A stretch of DNA of 64,000 bases from Lentisphaerota bacterium (GCA_015061745.1 SUWB01000007.1:1-64000); one strand, 5' to 3'. Counted from the first letter of the stretch, positions 9,540 through 19,011 are shown. Program-made: numbers and translations. The notes: generated from the sequence alone by a model not told the origin.

Positions 9540-11594
9540 ATGTACAATCCTGAATTGGCCCAAAAAAGTGCCAACACCATCCGTGTTCTGGCTGCCGAAG
9601 CGATCCAGAAAGCAAAATCCGGACACCCCGGAATGCCTCTCGGATGCGCAGACTATGCCTTCACTCTGTGGGACAAGTATCTGCGTCACAACCCCGCCGA
9701 TCCCAAATGGCTCGGACGTGACCGTTTTGTTCTGTCTGCCGGTCACGGTTCTATGCTGATCTACAGCTTGCTGCACCTTTTCAACTATGAAGGTATGACT
9801 ATGGAACAGCTCCAGCAGTTCCGTCAGTGGGGCAGCCTGACCCCCGGTCATCCTGAATTCGGTCATACTGCCGGTGTTGATGTGACCACCGGTCCCCTGG
9901 GCAGCGGATTTTCTTCTGCTGTGGGTATGGCTATTGCTCTGAAGCACTTTGGTGCCGAAACCGGTCTTGATAAAGCCGGTTTTGCCGATCAGAAAATCTA
10001 CGTCATCTCCGGTGACGGCTGTATGATGGAAGGCTGCACCAGCGAATCCGCTTCTCTGGCTGGCCACCTGAAACTTGACAATCTGGTTGTTTTCTATGAT
10101 GACAACACCATCACCATTGAAGGCTCCACCAATCTGGCTTTCAGCGAAGATGTTGAAGCCCGTTTCAAAGCTTACAACTGGCGTGTGCTCCGCATTGCCA
10201 ATGCCAACGATGCCGCTCAGTGCGACGCCGCTCTGGCTGAAGCCCAGAAGAGCGACGGCCGTCCCACTTTGATTATCGGTAAGACCTCCATCGGTTTCGG
10301 AGCTCCCAACAAGCAGGGCAAAGCCTGCGTCCACGGCGAACCCCTGGGCGACGAAGAACTTGCCGCCCTCAAAGCCAATGTGGGCCTGGAAGGCAGCTTT
10401 ACCGTTGCCGACGATGTGAGAGCCTACTGCGACAACCGCTGCAAGGAACTGGCCGCTGCTGCTGAAGCCTGGAATACCAAATTCAACGCTTTTGTCAACG
10501 CCGATGCTGAACTTGCCAAGAAAGTCAATGCTCTTGTCAACCGTGAAGTTCCCGCTGACATCACCGCTCAGCTGATGGCTGCGGCTCCCGTTGACAAACC
10601 TGTTGCCAGCCGTGCTTCTTCCGGAACCATTCTCCAGAAAGCTGCTGAACTGGTCCCCGCTCTCTTTGGCGGTGCTGCTGACCTTGCTCCTTCCACCAAG
10701 AGCAATCTCAAGGTCGGCGGCGATTTCAGTGCCGAAAACTATGCCGGACGCAACCTCCATTTCGGTATCCGTGAATTCGCTATGGGCCTTGCCGCCAACG
10801 GTATGGCTCTTACCGGTCTGAATATTCCCTATACCTCAACCTTCTTTGTCTTCTCTGACTATATGAAGCCCGCCATCCGTCTGGCTGCCATTCAGAAACT
10901 GCACCAGATCTACATCTTTACCCACGACTCCTTCTATGTGGGCGAAGACGGCCCCACCCACGAGCCCATCGAACAGATCGCTATGCTCCGCAGTATTCCC
11001 GGTGTCACCGTGCTGCGTCCTGCTGAAGCTCACGAAGTCGCCGGCGCCTGGGCTGAAGCCCTTAAGGCCGACGGTCCTGTGGCTCTGCTGATGACCCGTC
11101 AGGATCTGGCTCCCTTCAGTGCTGAACAGGCTGCCCGTGTGGATGTGTCCAAGGGTGCTTATGTCATCGACGAAGATGAAGACTTCCAGATCATTCTGCT
11201 TGCTACCGGTTCCGAAGTCAATCTGGCTCTCGGTGCTGCCAAGCTGCTCCGCGAAAAAGGTATCGGCGTCCGTGTGGTTTCTATGCCTTCTCAGGAACTC
11301 TTTGTCAAGCAGGATCCCGAATATCAGGAAGATGTGCTTCCCTGCCACGTTCCTGTTGTCTCCATCGAGGCTGCTTCCACCTTTGGCTGGAACCGTTTTG
11401 CCAATCTGGCCATCGGTCTGGACGACTTCGGTGCTTCCGCTCCCTACAAAGTGCTGGCTGAGAAGTTCGGTTTCACCCCCGAAGCCATCGTCGAGCAGAT
11501 TATGGATGCCTTTGATGACGAAGATGAATGCGGCTGCGGTTGCGGCGATGAATGCCACTGCGATGATGATTGCGATTGCAACTGCGACAAATAA
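9540..11594 (+). CDS. tkt: Transketolase with Cys/Asp-rich C-terminal tail
   Basis: KSGHPGMPLGCADYAF, SGDGCMMEGCTSE ThDP motif; tail DDEDECGCGCGDECHCDDDCDCNCDK. Confidence 0.95.
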   Translation: MYNPELAQKSANTIRVLAAEAIQKAKSGHPGMPLGCADYAFTLWDKYLRHNPADPKWLGRDRFVLSAGHGSMLIYSLLHLFNYEGMTMEQLQQFRQWGSLTPGHPEFGHTAGVDVTTGPLGSGFSSAVGMAIALKHFGAETGLDKAGFADQKIYVISGDGCMMEGCTSESASLAGHLKLDNLVVFYDDNTITIEGSTNLAFSEDVEARFKAYNWRVLRIANANDAAQCDAALAEAQKSDGRPTLIIGKTSIGFGAPNKQGKACVHGEPLGDEELAALKANVGLEGSFTVADDVRAYCDNRCKELAAAAEAWNTKFNAFVNADAELAKKVNALVNREVPADITAQLMAAAPVDKPVASRASSGTILQKAAELVPALFGGAADLAPSTKSNLKVGGDFSAENYAGRNLHFGIREFAMGLAANGMALTGLNIPYTSTFFVFSDYMKPAIRLAAIQKLHQIYIFTHDSFYVGEDGPTHEPIEQIAMLRSIPGVTVLRPAEAHEVAGAWAEALKADGPVALLMTRQDLAPFSAEQAARVDVSKGAYVIDEDEDFQIILLATGSEVNLALGAAKLLREKGIGVRVVSMPSQELFVKQDPEYQEDVLPCHVPVVSIEAASTFGWNRFANLAIGLDDFGASAPYKVLAEKFGFTPEAIVEQIMDAFDDEDECGCGCGDECHCDDDCDCNCDK

Positions 11595-11631
11595 TCTGTT
11601 TTTCAAGTGATACGAAGTCAGGAGGTCTTTT

Positions 11632-12951
11632 ATGTCCGGAATTTTCAAAGCGTATGATATCCGCGGTATTTTTCCCGCAGAGATTAATGCCTCAATGGCC
11701 GAGAAGATCGGTCGTGCCTATGTGGAATTCACCGGGGCCAAAAGAGTCGTTGTCGGTCGGGATATGCGTCCTCATTCAGCGGATCTCTTTGAAGGTTTGT
11801 CCCGGGGCTTGACAGCTCAGGGGGCAGATGTGATAGACCTCGGACTTTGTTCAACTCCCCAGAGCTACTTTGCCAACGGAACATTGAAAGCAGATGGCTC
11901 TGTGATGATTACAGCCAGTCACAACCCGGGAGAGTGGAATGGCTTTAAGCTCTGTCTTGCTGATGCTGTTCCCATTTCCGGAGTGACCGGAATTATGGAT
12001 ATCCAAAAAATCGTTGAAAACGAAAGCTGGAAACCCTGTGCCGTTCCGGGCCGGGTTTCCACATACGACATCAAAGAGGAATATGCAAAGTTCCTGCGTT
12101 CTTTTGTGAAGTTCGACCGCAAGTTCAAAGTCGTCGTTGACTATGCCAATGCGATGGGACTTTATGAATTTGCCGGGATCGCTGACCTTTTTGATGTTAT
12201 CCCCCTTTACGACACACTGGATGGAACGTTCCCCAATCACGAAGCAAACCCGCTGAAACTTGACACCCTTGATGCCATTTGTGCCAAAGTCAAAGAAACT
12301 GGAGCCGATTTCGGAGCTGCCTTTGACGGCGATGCTGACCGCTGCGGCTTTATTGACGATGAGGGAAATGTTATTCCTATGGATCTCTTTACCGCTCTGA
12401 TCGCTCAGGATATTCTGAGTAACGGTCCTGCGACGATCCTTTACGATCTGCGGAGCAGCCGTGCTGTTCCCGAATGTATCAGGTCTCTGGGCGGAACGCC
12501 CATCCAATCCCGGGTCGGTCACGCCTTTATCAAAGCTCAAATGCGTGAAACGGGAGCCGTGTTTGCCGGAGAACTCTCCGGCCACTACTACTTCAAGCAG
12601 AATTGTACTGCCGAATCTCAGGGCCTTGCCGTTGTGATGCTGGCCAATCTTTTGGCAAAATCCGGCAAAAAGATCCACGAGCTTGTGGCTCCTTTGCGTA
12701 AATATTTTTCATCCGGTGAAGTCAATTCCAAAGTCAGCCGGGATACAAAAGAGATTCTTTCTGAGATCAAGGAATACTGCCGCGACGGACACGTCTTTGA
12801 GCTTGACGGAGTCTCTGCTGAATATGATAACTGGTGGTGCAATGTGCGTGCTTCCAATACTGAACCCCTGATCCGTCTGATCGTCGAAGCAGACACTCCG
12901 GAACTGATGACGGCCAAACGGGATGAACTTCTTGCCATTATCCGCAAATAA
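11632..12951 (+). CDS. Phosphomannomutase/phosphoglucomutase
   Basis: TASHNPGEWNGFK, FDGDADRCGF, RASNTEPLIRLIVEA. Confidence 0.93.
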   Translation: MSGIFKAYDIRGIFPAEINASMAEKIGRAYVEFTGAKRVVVGRDMRPHSADLFEGLSRGLTAQGADVIDLGLCSTPQSYFANGTLKADGSVMITASHNPGEWNGFKLCLADAVPISGVTGIMDIQKIVENESWKPCAVPGRVSTYDIKEEYAKFLRSFVKFDRKFKVVVDYANAMGLYEFAGIADLFDVIPLYDTLDGTFPNHEANPLKLDTLDAICAKVKETGADFGAAFDGDADRCGFIDDEGNVIPMDLFTALIAQDILSNGPATILYDLRSSRAVPECIRSLGGTPIQSRVGHAFIKAQMRETGAVFAGELSGHYYFKQNCTAESQGLAVVMLANLLAKSGKKIHELVAPLRKYFSSGEVNSKVSRDTKEILSEIKEYCRDGHVFELDGVSAEYDNWWCNVRASNTEPLIRLIVEADTPELMTAKRDELLAIIRK

Positions 12952-12958
12952 AAAAACT

Positions 12959-13456
12959 ATGAGCAGCGAACTTATTGATATCTACGACGCTCAAGGCCGT
13001 AAAATCGGTCTTGCGGAACGTTCAAAGGCCCACGGAGACAATACGTTGCTTCATCGGGCCGCTCACGTGCTGGTCTTTTCAACAGACGGCAGACTGCTGC
13101 TGCAGAAACGCAGTCTCACCAAACGTATCCAACCGGGGAAATGGGATGCCTCCGTGGGGGGACACCTGGCTGCCGGAGAAGATTATCTGACCGGTGCCCG
13201 GCGGGAGCTTGCTGAAGAATTGGGATTGCCTGAAAATACGCCTTTGGAACATCTTTTTGACGTGGAAATACGCAATGAGATCGAATCTGAAGATGCCCGG
13301 GTCTACAAGGCCGTTTCTGACGGTCCTTTTGACTTTCAGCGTGAAGAAATCGATGAAGTCCGGTTCTTTACCCGTGAGGAGCTTGAGTCTCCTCAGGTAC
13401 GTCAAACTTTGACTCCGTGCCTTATTGGCGAACTTGAGCGTTTGTATGGCAAGTGA
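12959..13456 (+). CDS. NUDIX hydrolase (IPP isomerase-like)
   Basis: NUDIX box GGHLAAGEDYLTGARRELAEELGL; start at ATG 12959. Confidence 0.88.
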   Translation: MSSELIDIYDAQGRKIGLAERSKAHGDNTLLHRAAHVLVFSTDGRLLLQKRSLTKRIQPGKWDASVGGHLAAGEDYLTGARRELAEELGLPENTPLEHLFDVEIRNEIESEDARVYKAVSDGPFDFQREEIDEVRFFTREELESPQVRQTLTPCLIGELERLYGK

Positions 13457-14588
13457 TTCACTTTTTGCCATAGCTCTCAAACGTTTCTTCCGGGATCCAA
13501 TGGCGATCGCCGGAATCACAGGTGCTTTGCTGCTGCTGCTGCCCGCTCTTTATGCCCCCTTTATAGCCAACGGCAGACCTTTGCTTATGATCGACGGAAA
13601 CGGAGCGGTTCTGCTGCCTTTTCTTCACTCTTTTTTTGCTCCGGACAGCAGTGAGATTCTGATTGAAAGAGCTTTCAATTTTCTGGCTCTTTATATTCCT
13701 TTTTTCCTTTTGACCGGATTTCTGAAATACAGGAGTTTTTTCCGTATTGCCGGAGCGTTGCTTTTATTGATTCCCTTTTTGGTGATACAGCCCCGGATCG
13801 ACAAAGTCGATTACCGCAAAAGAGCTCAGACAGCCAGATGTGTGCTCTTTGCGCCCATACCTTACGGCCCTTTTGAGATGACAGCCCCTCCCTTTGAAGG
13901 GCCGTCAAAACGTCATATTCTCGGAGTGGATGATGTAGGGCGTTCCGTGGCTTCCCGGATGATTTACGGGGCACGGGCTTCTCTTGCTGTGGGGATCATT
14001 GCCACTTTGATTGCTATGGTGATCGGCTCTGCCGTAGGATTGATAGCGGGCTTTTACCGCAACACAGTAGATCTGGCTCTTATGCGTCTGGTGGAAATAT
14101 TGATGTGCTTTCCCACCTTTCTGCTTTTGCTTATACTGATGTCCATTCTTGGTGACAGACAGTTTGAACAATCCATATTGATTGTGATTGCTGTGATCGG
14201 CCTTACAGGGTGGATCGGCGTAGCGTTCCTGGTACGCGGAGAAACTTTGAAACAGCGTTCATTGCCTTATGTGAAGAGTTGTGAAGTTTCCGGGATCCCT
14301 GCTGTAAAGATTATGTTCCGTCATTTGCTGCCTAATATTACCGGACCGGTCCTGATCAGTTTTACATTTGGTGTTGCCGGAGCGATTCTTGCTGAAAGCG
14401 GCTTGAGTTTTCTGGGGTTCGGCGTTCAGCCTCCCACAGCAAGCTGGGGAGGACTGCTCCGTCAGGCTTTTGACAATCCGCTGGATTATTGGCATTTGAA
14501 CTTCTTTCCCGGCGTTGCCCTCTTTCTGGCAGTCATTTCCTGCAATTTTCTGGGGGAGGGGATGCGCCGGGCTCTGGATGTGAAGTGA
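13446..14588 (+). CDS. ABC transporter permease, OppC/DppC-like
   Basis: HILGVDDVGRSVASRMIYGARASL and EASCL-like permease loop region; overlaps the NUDIX stop. Confidence 0.85.
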   Translation: MASDSLFAIALKRFFRDPMAIAGITGALLLLLPALYAPFIANGRPLLMIDGNGAVLLPFLHSFFAPDSSEILIERAFNFLALYIPFFLLTGFLKYRSFFRIAGALLLLIPFLVIQPRIDKVDYRKRAQTARCVLFAPIPYGPFEMTAPPFEGPSKRHILGVDDVGRSVASRMIYGARASLAVGIIATLIAMVIGSAVGLIAGFYRNTVDLALMRLVEILMCFPTFLLLLILMSILGDRQFEQSILIVIAVIGLTGWIGVAFLVRGETLKQRSLPYVKSCEVSGIPAVKIMFRHLLPNITGPVLISFTFGVAGAILAESGLSFLGFGVQPPTASWGGLLRQAFDNPLDYWHLNFFPGVALFLAVISCNFLGEGMRRALDVK

Positions 14589-14596
14589 GATGATTT

Positions 14597-15526
14597 TCAA
14601 TCCCTGACCTGGTCGAAGACACGGACGTGATCGACTTCAAAATAGTCAGGCAGAACTGCTTCTTTCAAGATTGCGGCAGGGGTCCCTGCGGGATGACCTA
14701 CTTTGGCACTCCCGAATCCGGGACCGCGATAGCCGTGGCACTCCGTGGAAACAAGAATGAATTGTTCCACTTCTGAAACAGGCCCGATGTCAACACTGCC
14801 CGGCTGGAGACCGCGAACAGGATCGGGGATGAGATTTTTTTCGGCAGCTCTTTCCGGCGGAAGTACCTTGCCGATCTCTTCGCCGTCAGCATAGAAAACA
14901 TATCCTTCCGGCGACCAATCAACACCGTAATAGTGCCAGCCGTCGGGCGTTTCTTTGTAGTCCCAGGCGAAGTGTCCGCCGCCGTTGGATCCGTTTCCGC
15001 CGTAACCGCCCCAGATGTTTCCGGCAATGATTTTGCCGTCAGTGTACTGGCGGTAGTTTTCCATAATATCACACTCGACCCCTGCGAAGCGGGCGTCAGG
15101 ATGGGAACCGATACCCGGAGCCTGAAGCCAGAAAGCTGCGTGCCACCCCCGGTTTTTCGGCAGACGGCAGCGAATCTCATAGTAGCCGTAACGGTGCATA
15201 AATTTGGGTTCCTCACGTTTTCCGAAAGGCCAGATGCCGTCTGTATCCTTGGGAATATCGTAGGTCAGTGATCCGGTCTGCAGATGGGGGGAATAATAAT
15301 CCTCTCCTTTTTTGAGCAGGTGCAGCCGCAAATGGCTGTTGCCGTCAAGTTCCACGCCTTCAGTGGTGAAGGTCTTGAGCCTTTTTCCCCAGAAGTTCAA
15401 ACGGAATCCCCATTTGGAGCGGTCAAGTTCCGTTCCATCGAACTCATCGTGCCAGACCAGAGTCCATTTTTTGTTTTCGGGCAGAAAACTGTCGGCGTGA
15501 TCTTCAAGTACAAATCGTTTCATCAT
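14597..15526 (-). CDS. Glycoside hydrolase family 16 protein
   Basis: WHDEFDG..., catalytic ExDxxE as ECDIME, GWHAAFWL; no signal peptide. Confidence 0.85.
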   Translation of the reverse strand: MMKRFVLEDHADSFLPENKKWTLVWHDEFDGTELDRSKWGFRLNFWGKRLKTFTTEGVELDGNSHLRLHLLKKGEDYYSPHLQTGSLTYDIPKDTDGIWPFGKREEPKFMHRYGYYEIRCRLPKNRGWHAAFWLQAPGIGSHPDARFAGVECDIMENYRQYTDGKIIAGNIWGGYGGNGSNGGGHFAWDYKETPDGWHYYGVDWSPEGYVFYADGEEIGKVLPPERAAEKNLIPDPVRGLQPGSVDIGPVSEVEQFILVSTECHGYRGPGFGSAKVGHPAGTPAAILKEAVLPDYFEVDHVRVFDQVRD

Positions 15527-15557
15527 AATTCTCCCTGTTTTGTATGGATGTGGTGAT

Positions 15558-15585
15558 AATATAGCTCTTATATTTGAAAAAACAA
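15558..15585 (-). promoter_or_regulatory. Putative promoter of the GH16 gene
   Basis: TTGTTT-16-TATATT on the minus strand. Confidence 0.45.
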
Positions 15586-15602
15586 TGTATTAAAGTTATA
15601 TT
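15574..15602 (+). promoter_or_regulatory. Putative promoter of the AraC-family gene
   Basis: TTGAAA-17-TATATT. Confidence 0.6.
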
Positions 15603-15639
15603 ATTATAAGGAAAATAAACAAAAATATGAGGATTTTTA

Positions 15640-16560
15640 ATGAATATTTGTTCAGAAAATATTTTTTCAAATCTTCCCGATCTCTCTTTGATCAAAGAAG
15701 CAGGTGTTTGTCGTATTTATGAAACAGGCAGCATAAAAAGCAGTAAAAGAGTCCGTACTTCCGGTGAAGGGTATTTGTCGTGCCTTTTTCTCAGTCACAG
15801 TTACCTTGAAAAAAGACTTTTCTGCCAGCTGCGGCAGGAGCAGAACTTTGATTCTTTTGAATACATTGTTTCCGGAAGCTTTTTTTTCAGAAGCGGCAAT
15901 CAGATGCTCCAAGCAGAAAAAGGGGATCTGGTCTTTCTGCCCCGCGGGACAAACAATACTCTGCTGTATTTGCCGGAATATGGTCCCTGTGAAAAATATG
16001 GTCTTATTCCCGGCGGCAGTATGTACTCCAGTTTGAGAAAACTTTTCGATTTTGATTCCTTCAGATGTCTTTCCTTTGACAACAGCCGTTTCATAGAAAG
16101 AGTGATGGAACAGCTGCGTGAAAAGATGATTCGCCTTAACGGCACTGTGAGACCGGAAGAACTGGGAGGCTTGCTCTATGAATTTTTGCAGAGTGCCGCC
16201 AGGATTTCCGGGAGGGGCGGGGAGCCTTCGACCCTGTGCCGGATCCGCCATTATCTTGAGGAAAATCTTGATGAGGAAATCAAAATAGCCTCTCTGGCAG
16301 AAAAATTCTCCCTGCCACCGCAGAAACTTCTGGCTCTTTTCAGGGATAATATGAAAATGACTCCAATTGAGTATCTGATCCACCGCCGTATGGTGCGTGC
16401 TGCCGTCCTGTTGGGGGACAGCAGCTTACGCATCAAGGAGATCGCTTTTGCAACGGGCTATAAAGATCCTCTTTATTTTTCCACGGAGTTCCGCCGTTTT
16501 TACGGCGTTTCACCAAAAAAGTACAGGGAAGATCCGGACAGAAATGGCAATTTTCTGTGA
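15640..16560 (+). CDS. AraC family transcriptional regulator (cupin N-terminus)
   Basis: C-terminal double HTH: IKEIAFATGYKDPLYFSTEFRRFYGVSPKKYRED. Confidence 0.9.
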   Translation: MNICSENIFSNLPDLSLIKEAGVCRIYETGSIKSSKRVRTSGEGYLSCLFLSHSYLEKRLFCQLRQEQNFDSFEYIVSGSFFFRSGNQMLQAEKGDLVFLPRGTNNTLLYLPEYGPCEKYGLIPGGSMYSSLRKLFDFDSFRCLSFDNSRFIERVMEQLREKMIRLNGTVRPEELGGLLYEFLQSAARISGRGGEPSTLCRIRHYLEENLDEEIKIASLAEKFSLPPQKLLALFRDNMKMTPIEYLIHRRMVRAAVLLGDSSLRIKEIAFATGYKDPLYFSTEFRRFYGVSPKKYREDPDRNGNFL

Positions 16561-16618
16561 GATGCCCAAAGATTTTTTTAATATTTTCGCATAGCGATGA
16601 TGGACATAATGCGTAATA

Positions 16619-16657
16619 GGGGAAAGGGGAGAACACCCGTTCCCCCAATTTTTTTAT
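16619..16657 (+). terminator. Intrinsic terminator downstream of the AraC gene
   Basis: ggggaaaggg...cccgttcccc stem followed by TTTTTTT. Confidence 0.7.
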
Positions 16658-16822
16658 TCTCCGCAGTACGCTTTTATGACCTGACAGAAACGCTCATCAT
16701 AAATGTTGCTCTTGTTGAAAAGCATTGCTCCGGGGAGGTTAGCATTTTTAAGCATTTGAAGTCTTTCAGCCACAGCTTCGGGAGAGTTTCCCCCCTATGG
16801 AACAAAGTGTAAAAATCTCTGC

Positions 16823-16854
16823 AAAAAAAATCCCCTTTCCTGTGGGAAAGAGGA
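16823..16854 (-). terminator. Intrinsic terminator downstream of the 16872-17663 ORF
   Basis: minus strand tcctctttcc-caca-ggaaagggga followed by TTTTTTTT. Confidence 0.7.
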
Positions 16855-16871
16855 TGAACACCGTACTGTGC

Positions 16872-17663
16872 TCAGAGAGAATTGATGTGTGCCCGCATTG
16901 CCTGGGTGGAACAGCAGCTGTAGCGGGGAAAACAGGGCAAGTGCCCTGTTTCTCTTACCTTTGCGGCCGCTTTGGCGTTGAATGTTCCTCTTGAAGTAAT
17001 GAATTGTCCCCAGAAACCGTAATGCCAAGAGACTTCTGTATTGGGAGGATTCATATTTTTGTGCCACTCTTCGGGAAAGAGGGCCAGCCATTTAGGGTGA
17101 TTGTTGAGCCAGGTACCGGTTCCGATCTTGGAGACTCCGAATTTTTCTTCTGCGATGTCAAGAAGTTTGTTGAAACACTCTTTGACATATTCCATATCAT
17201 CAAAGAATGAATAGGGCTGCCGGTTGTTGGCGATATGAAATCCCAGCACATCGGGCCGCTCCGGGGTAAGAAGCAGGTTATGACGGAGAAATCCGCACTG
17301 ATAACCTGCCAGTCTTGACTGATCGAGATAATCTCTTTCGCAGCGGTTGTCAATATGAGGACGCACCAGATCGAAGCCCCATTCCTCAAAGCACTTTTCA
17401 TCACCATTGACCAGCGCGTAAATTTCTTCAAGACGTTTTTCAAAGGCCAGCCACCGGGGATCGTCAAAATAAAATCCTTCCGGATTGAGCCCTTCCGGAT
17501 TGAAATCGGTTTTTCGGAAAATATCCACTCTGTTGCGTAAAACAGCAGAAAATTCTTCTTCCGGATGTTCTTTAAGCCACCGGGCCATAAAAAAGAATTT
17601 CAAGCGGCAGATATCATAAAGATAAGAACGGTGTTCCTCAAGTGTTTTCGGTGTGAGAGACAT
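16872..17663 (-). CDS. Uncharacterised protein; 3' end questionable
   Basis: 263-aa ORF with good coding character to about residue 240. Confidence 0.6.
   Translation of the reverse strand: MSLTPKTLEEHRSYLYDICRLKFFFMARWLKEHPEEEFSAVLRNRVDIFRKTDFNPEGLNPEGFYFDDPRWLAFEKRLEEIYALVNGDEKCFEEWGFDLVRPHIDNRCERDYLDQSRLAGYQCGFLRHNLLLTPERPDVLGFHIANNRQPYSFFDDMEYVKECFNKLLDIAEEKFGVSKIGTGTWLNNHPKWLALFPEEWHKNMNPPNTEVSWHYGFWGQFITSRGTFNAKAAAKVRETGHLPCFPRYSCCSTQAMRAHINSL
16930..16951 (-). terminator. Terminator-like hairpin inside the 3' end of the ORF
   Basis: AAACAGGGC-ACTT-GCCCTGTTT then TTCCCC on the minus strand. Confidence 0.45.
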
Positions 17664-17778
17664 TGGCTGTTATTTCCTGTTTTTGAGTTCTCAAAACAGC
17701 ACCCGCCGACACCAGAACTTTGCAGTCAAGGCCCCGGCAGTGCTGCACAGCACTTCTGATACGACTCCCGTCAGATCA

Positions 17779-18474
17779 TTACCACGCTTGACCTTTTTTC
17801 TCAAAGTAGGCAGCAACATTGGGAATGTAAGGTTTGATCAATTTTTTGATGGCGATCGCATATTCCCGGATCTCCCACTGAGCGTGTTCACTGTCGCGGA
17901 GTTCAAGGAAGTGGAGCAGATTGGAAAGATCCACCGTTCCCCAGAATGTGACCATCATATTCTGAGGCAGCACACTGCGGGCCTGTTCACGGCAGACACC
18001 GGAAGCCAGCAGTTTTTCATACAAGGCCATACAGTTTTTGTTATGGGCGTCGATTTCTGCAACCAGAGCACTGCTGTCAAAGTCGGGATCGGCCACAGAA
18101 GCCTGACGGTTGGATTCTGCCTGACGGCGAAGCTGCTGAGGCGTATAGAACTCCATATCGATTTCAGTATATCTGCGTGAGATTTCGTTGTAACTCCAGG
18201 TGCGGTGACGGTGCCACTGGCCCCGGACAAAAAGAGGACAGTGAATGCTGAAGGTGAAAACAATGTGTTCCAGAGGACTGGTATGGCGGTGTTCGATCAG
18301 ATACTCCAACAGTTTGACATCCCGTTCATCCATATCGGATTTCAGTTTACCGAAAGAAACCCGGGCTGCATTAACAATAGTTGATTCAGTTCCCAGATGA
18401 TCAATAAGACCGACCCAGCCCTGGCCGTCCAGGACTTTAACGTGATTTGCCGGAGGCACATTCAAATGTTCCAT
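17779..18474 (-). CDS. thyX: FAD-dependent thymidylate synthase
   Basis: ThyX motif RHRTWSYNEISRR. Confidence 0.95.
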   Translation of the reverse strand: MEHLNVPPANHVKVLDGQGWVGLIDHLGTESTIVNAARVSFGKLKSDMDERDVKLLEYLIEHRHTSPLEHIVFTFSIHCPLFVRGQWHRHRTWSYNEISRRYTEIDMEFYTPQQLRRQAESNRQASVADPDFDSSALVAEIDAHNKNCMALYEKLLASGVCREQARSVLPQNMMVTFWGTVDLSNLLHFLELRDSEHAQWEIREYAIAIKKLIKPYIPNVAAYFEKKGQAW

Positions 18475-18489
18475 AAAAAAACTCCCCTT

Positions 18490-19011
18490 TTAACGGTTTT
18501 GTTGTTCAAGATATTCCCAAAAGATGTGAAAAGAGATCCGGTAGCACCACTTTAACGCTTCAAAGAGAGAGAAAAAGGGATTTTCAAACTCCGGCTCCTG
18601 CGAAAGCTCCACAAAACGCGCCATACAGATATCCGGGAAATCAAGTTCCGCTCCGTAAGAATTGAGCAGTTCTCCCGCTGCGATGGGCACATTGACAGAA
18701 AGCATTCCCTCAGTGTCAAGTTCAATATTGGTTACGCCTTCGTAAATTTGAGCAGCCGTTTCGGCGGCTTTGGCAAAAACAAAGGTAAAAAGAGCAGACA
18801 TCTGAATTCCGGAAAGAGTGCAGTCTGCGATCTTCTCATTGGCACGCAATTCCGCAAACATTTTCAAAAAAAGCTGCTTTTCAATTTCACCCAATTCAGG
18901 AGCCGTCGCAAGCTGCCCGTCGATAAATCCCCGCTCACGGGCAAGCAGAACAATAGCTCTTGCGACTTTTTGAGCCTGAAGCGAGGTGGTAAAAGTGTGT
19001 TCTTCACTCAT
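18490..19011 (-). CDS. Hypothetical protein
   Basis: ORF directly upstream of thyX; start chosen at MSEEHTF to limit overlap with the next gene. Confidence 0.6.
   Translation of the reverse strand: MSEEHTFTTSLQAQKVARAIVLLARERGFIDGQLATAPELGEIEKQLFLKMFAELRANEKIADCTLSGIQMSALFTFVFAKAAETAAQIYEGVTNIELDTEGMLSVNVPIAAGELLNSYGAELDFPDICMARFVELSQEPEFENPFFSLFEALKWCYRISFHIFWEYLEQQNR

Noticed and set aside
9435-10760. 441-aa antisense ORF opposite transketolase
   Set aside because: Gly/Ser/Val-rich shadow of a strongly codon-biased gene; no recognisable motif or RBS.
11851-12678. 275-aa antisense ORF opposite the phosphomannomutase
   Set aside because: Shadow ORF without motifs.
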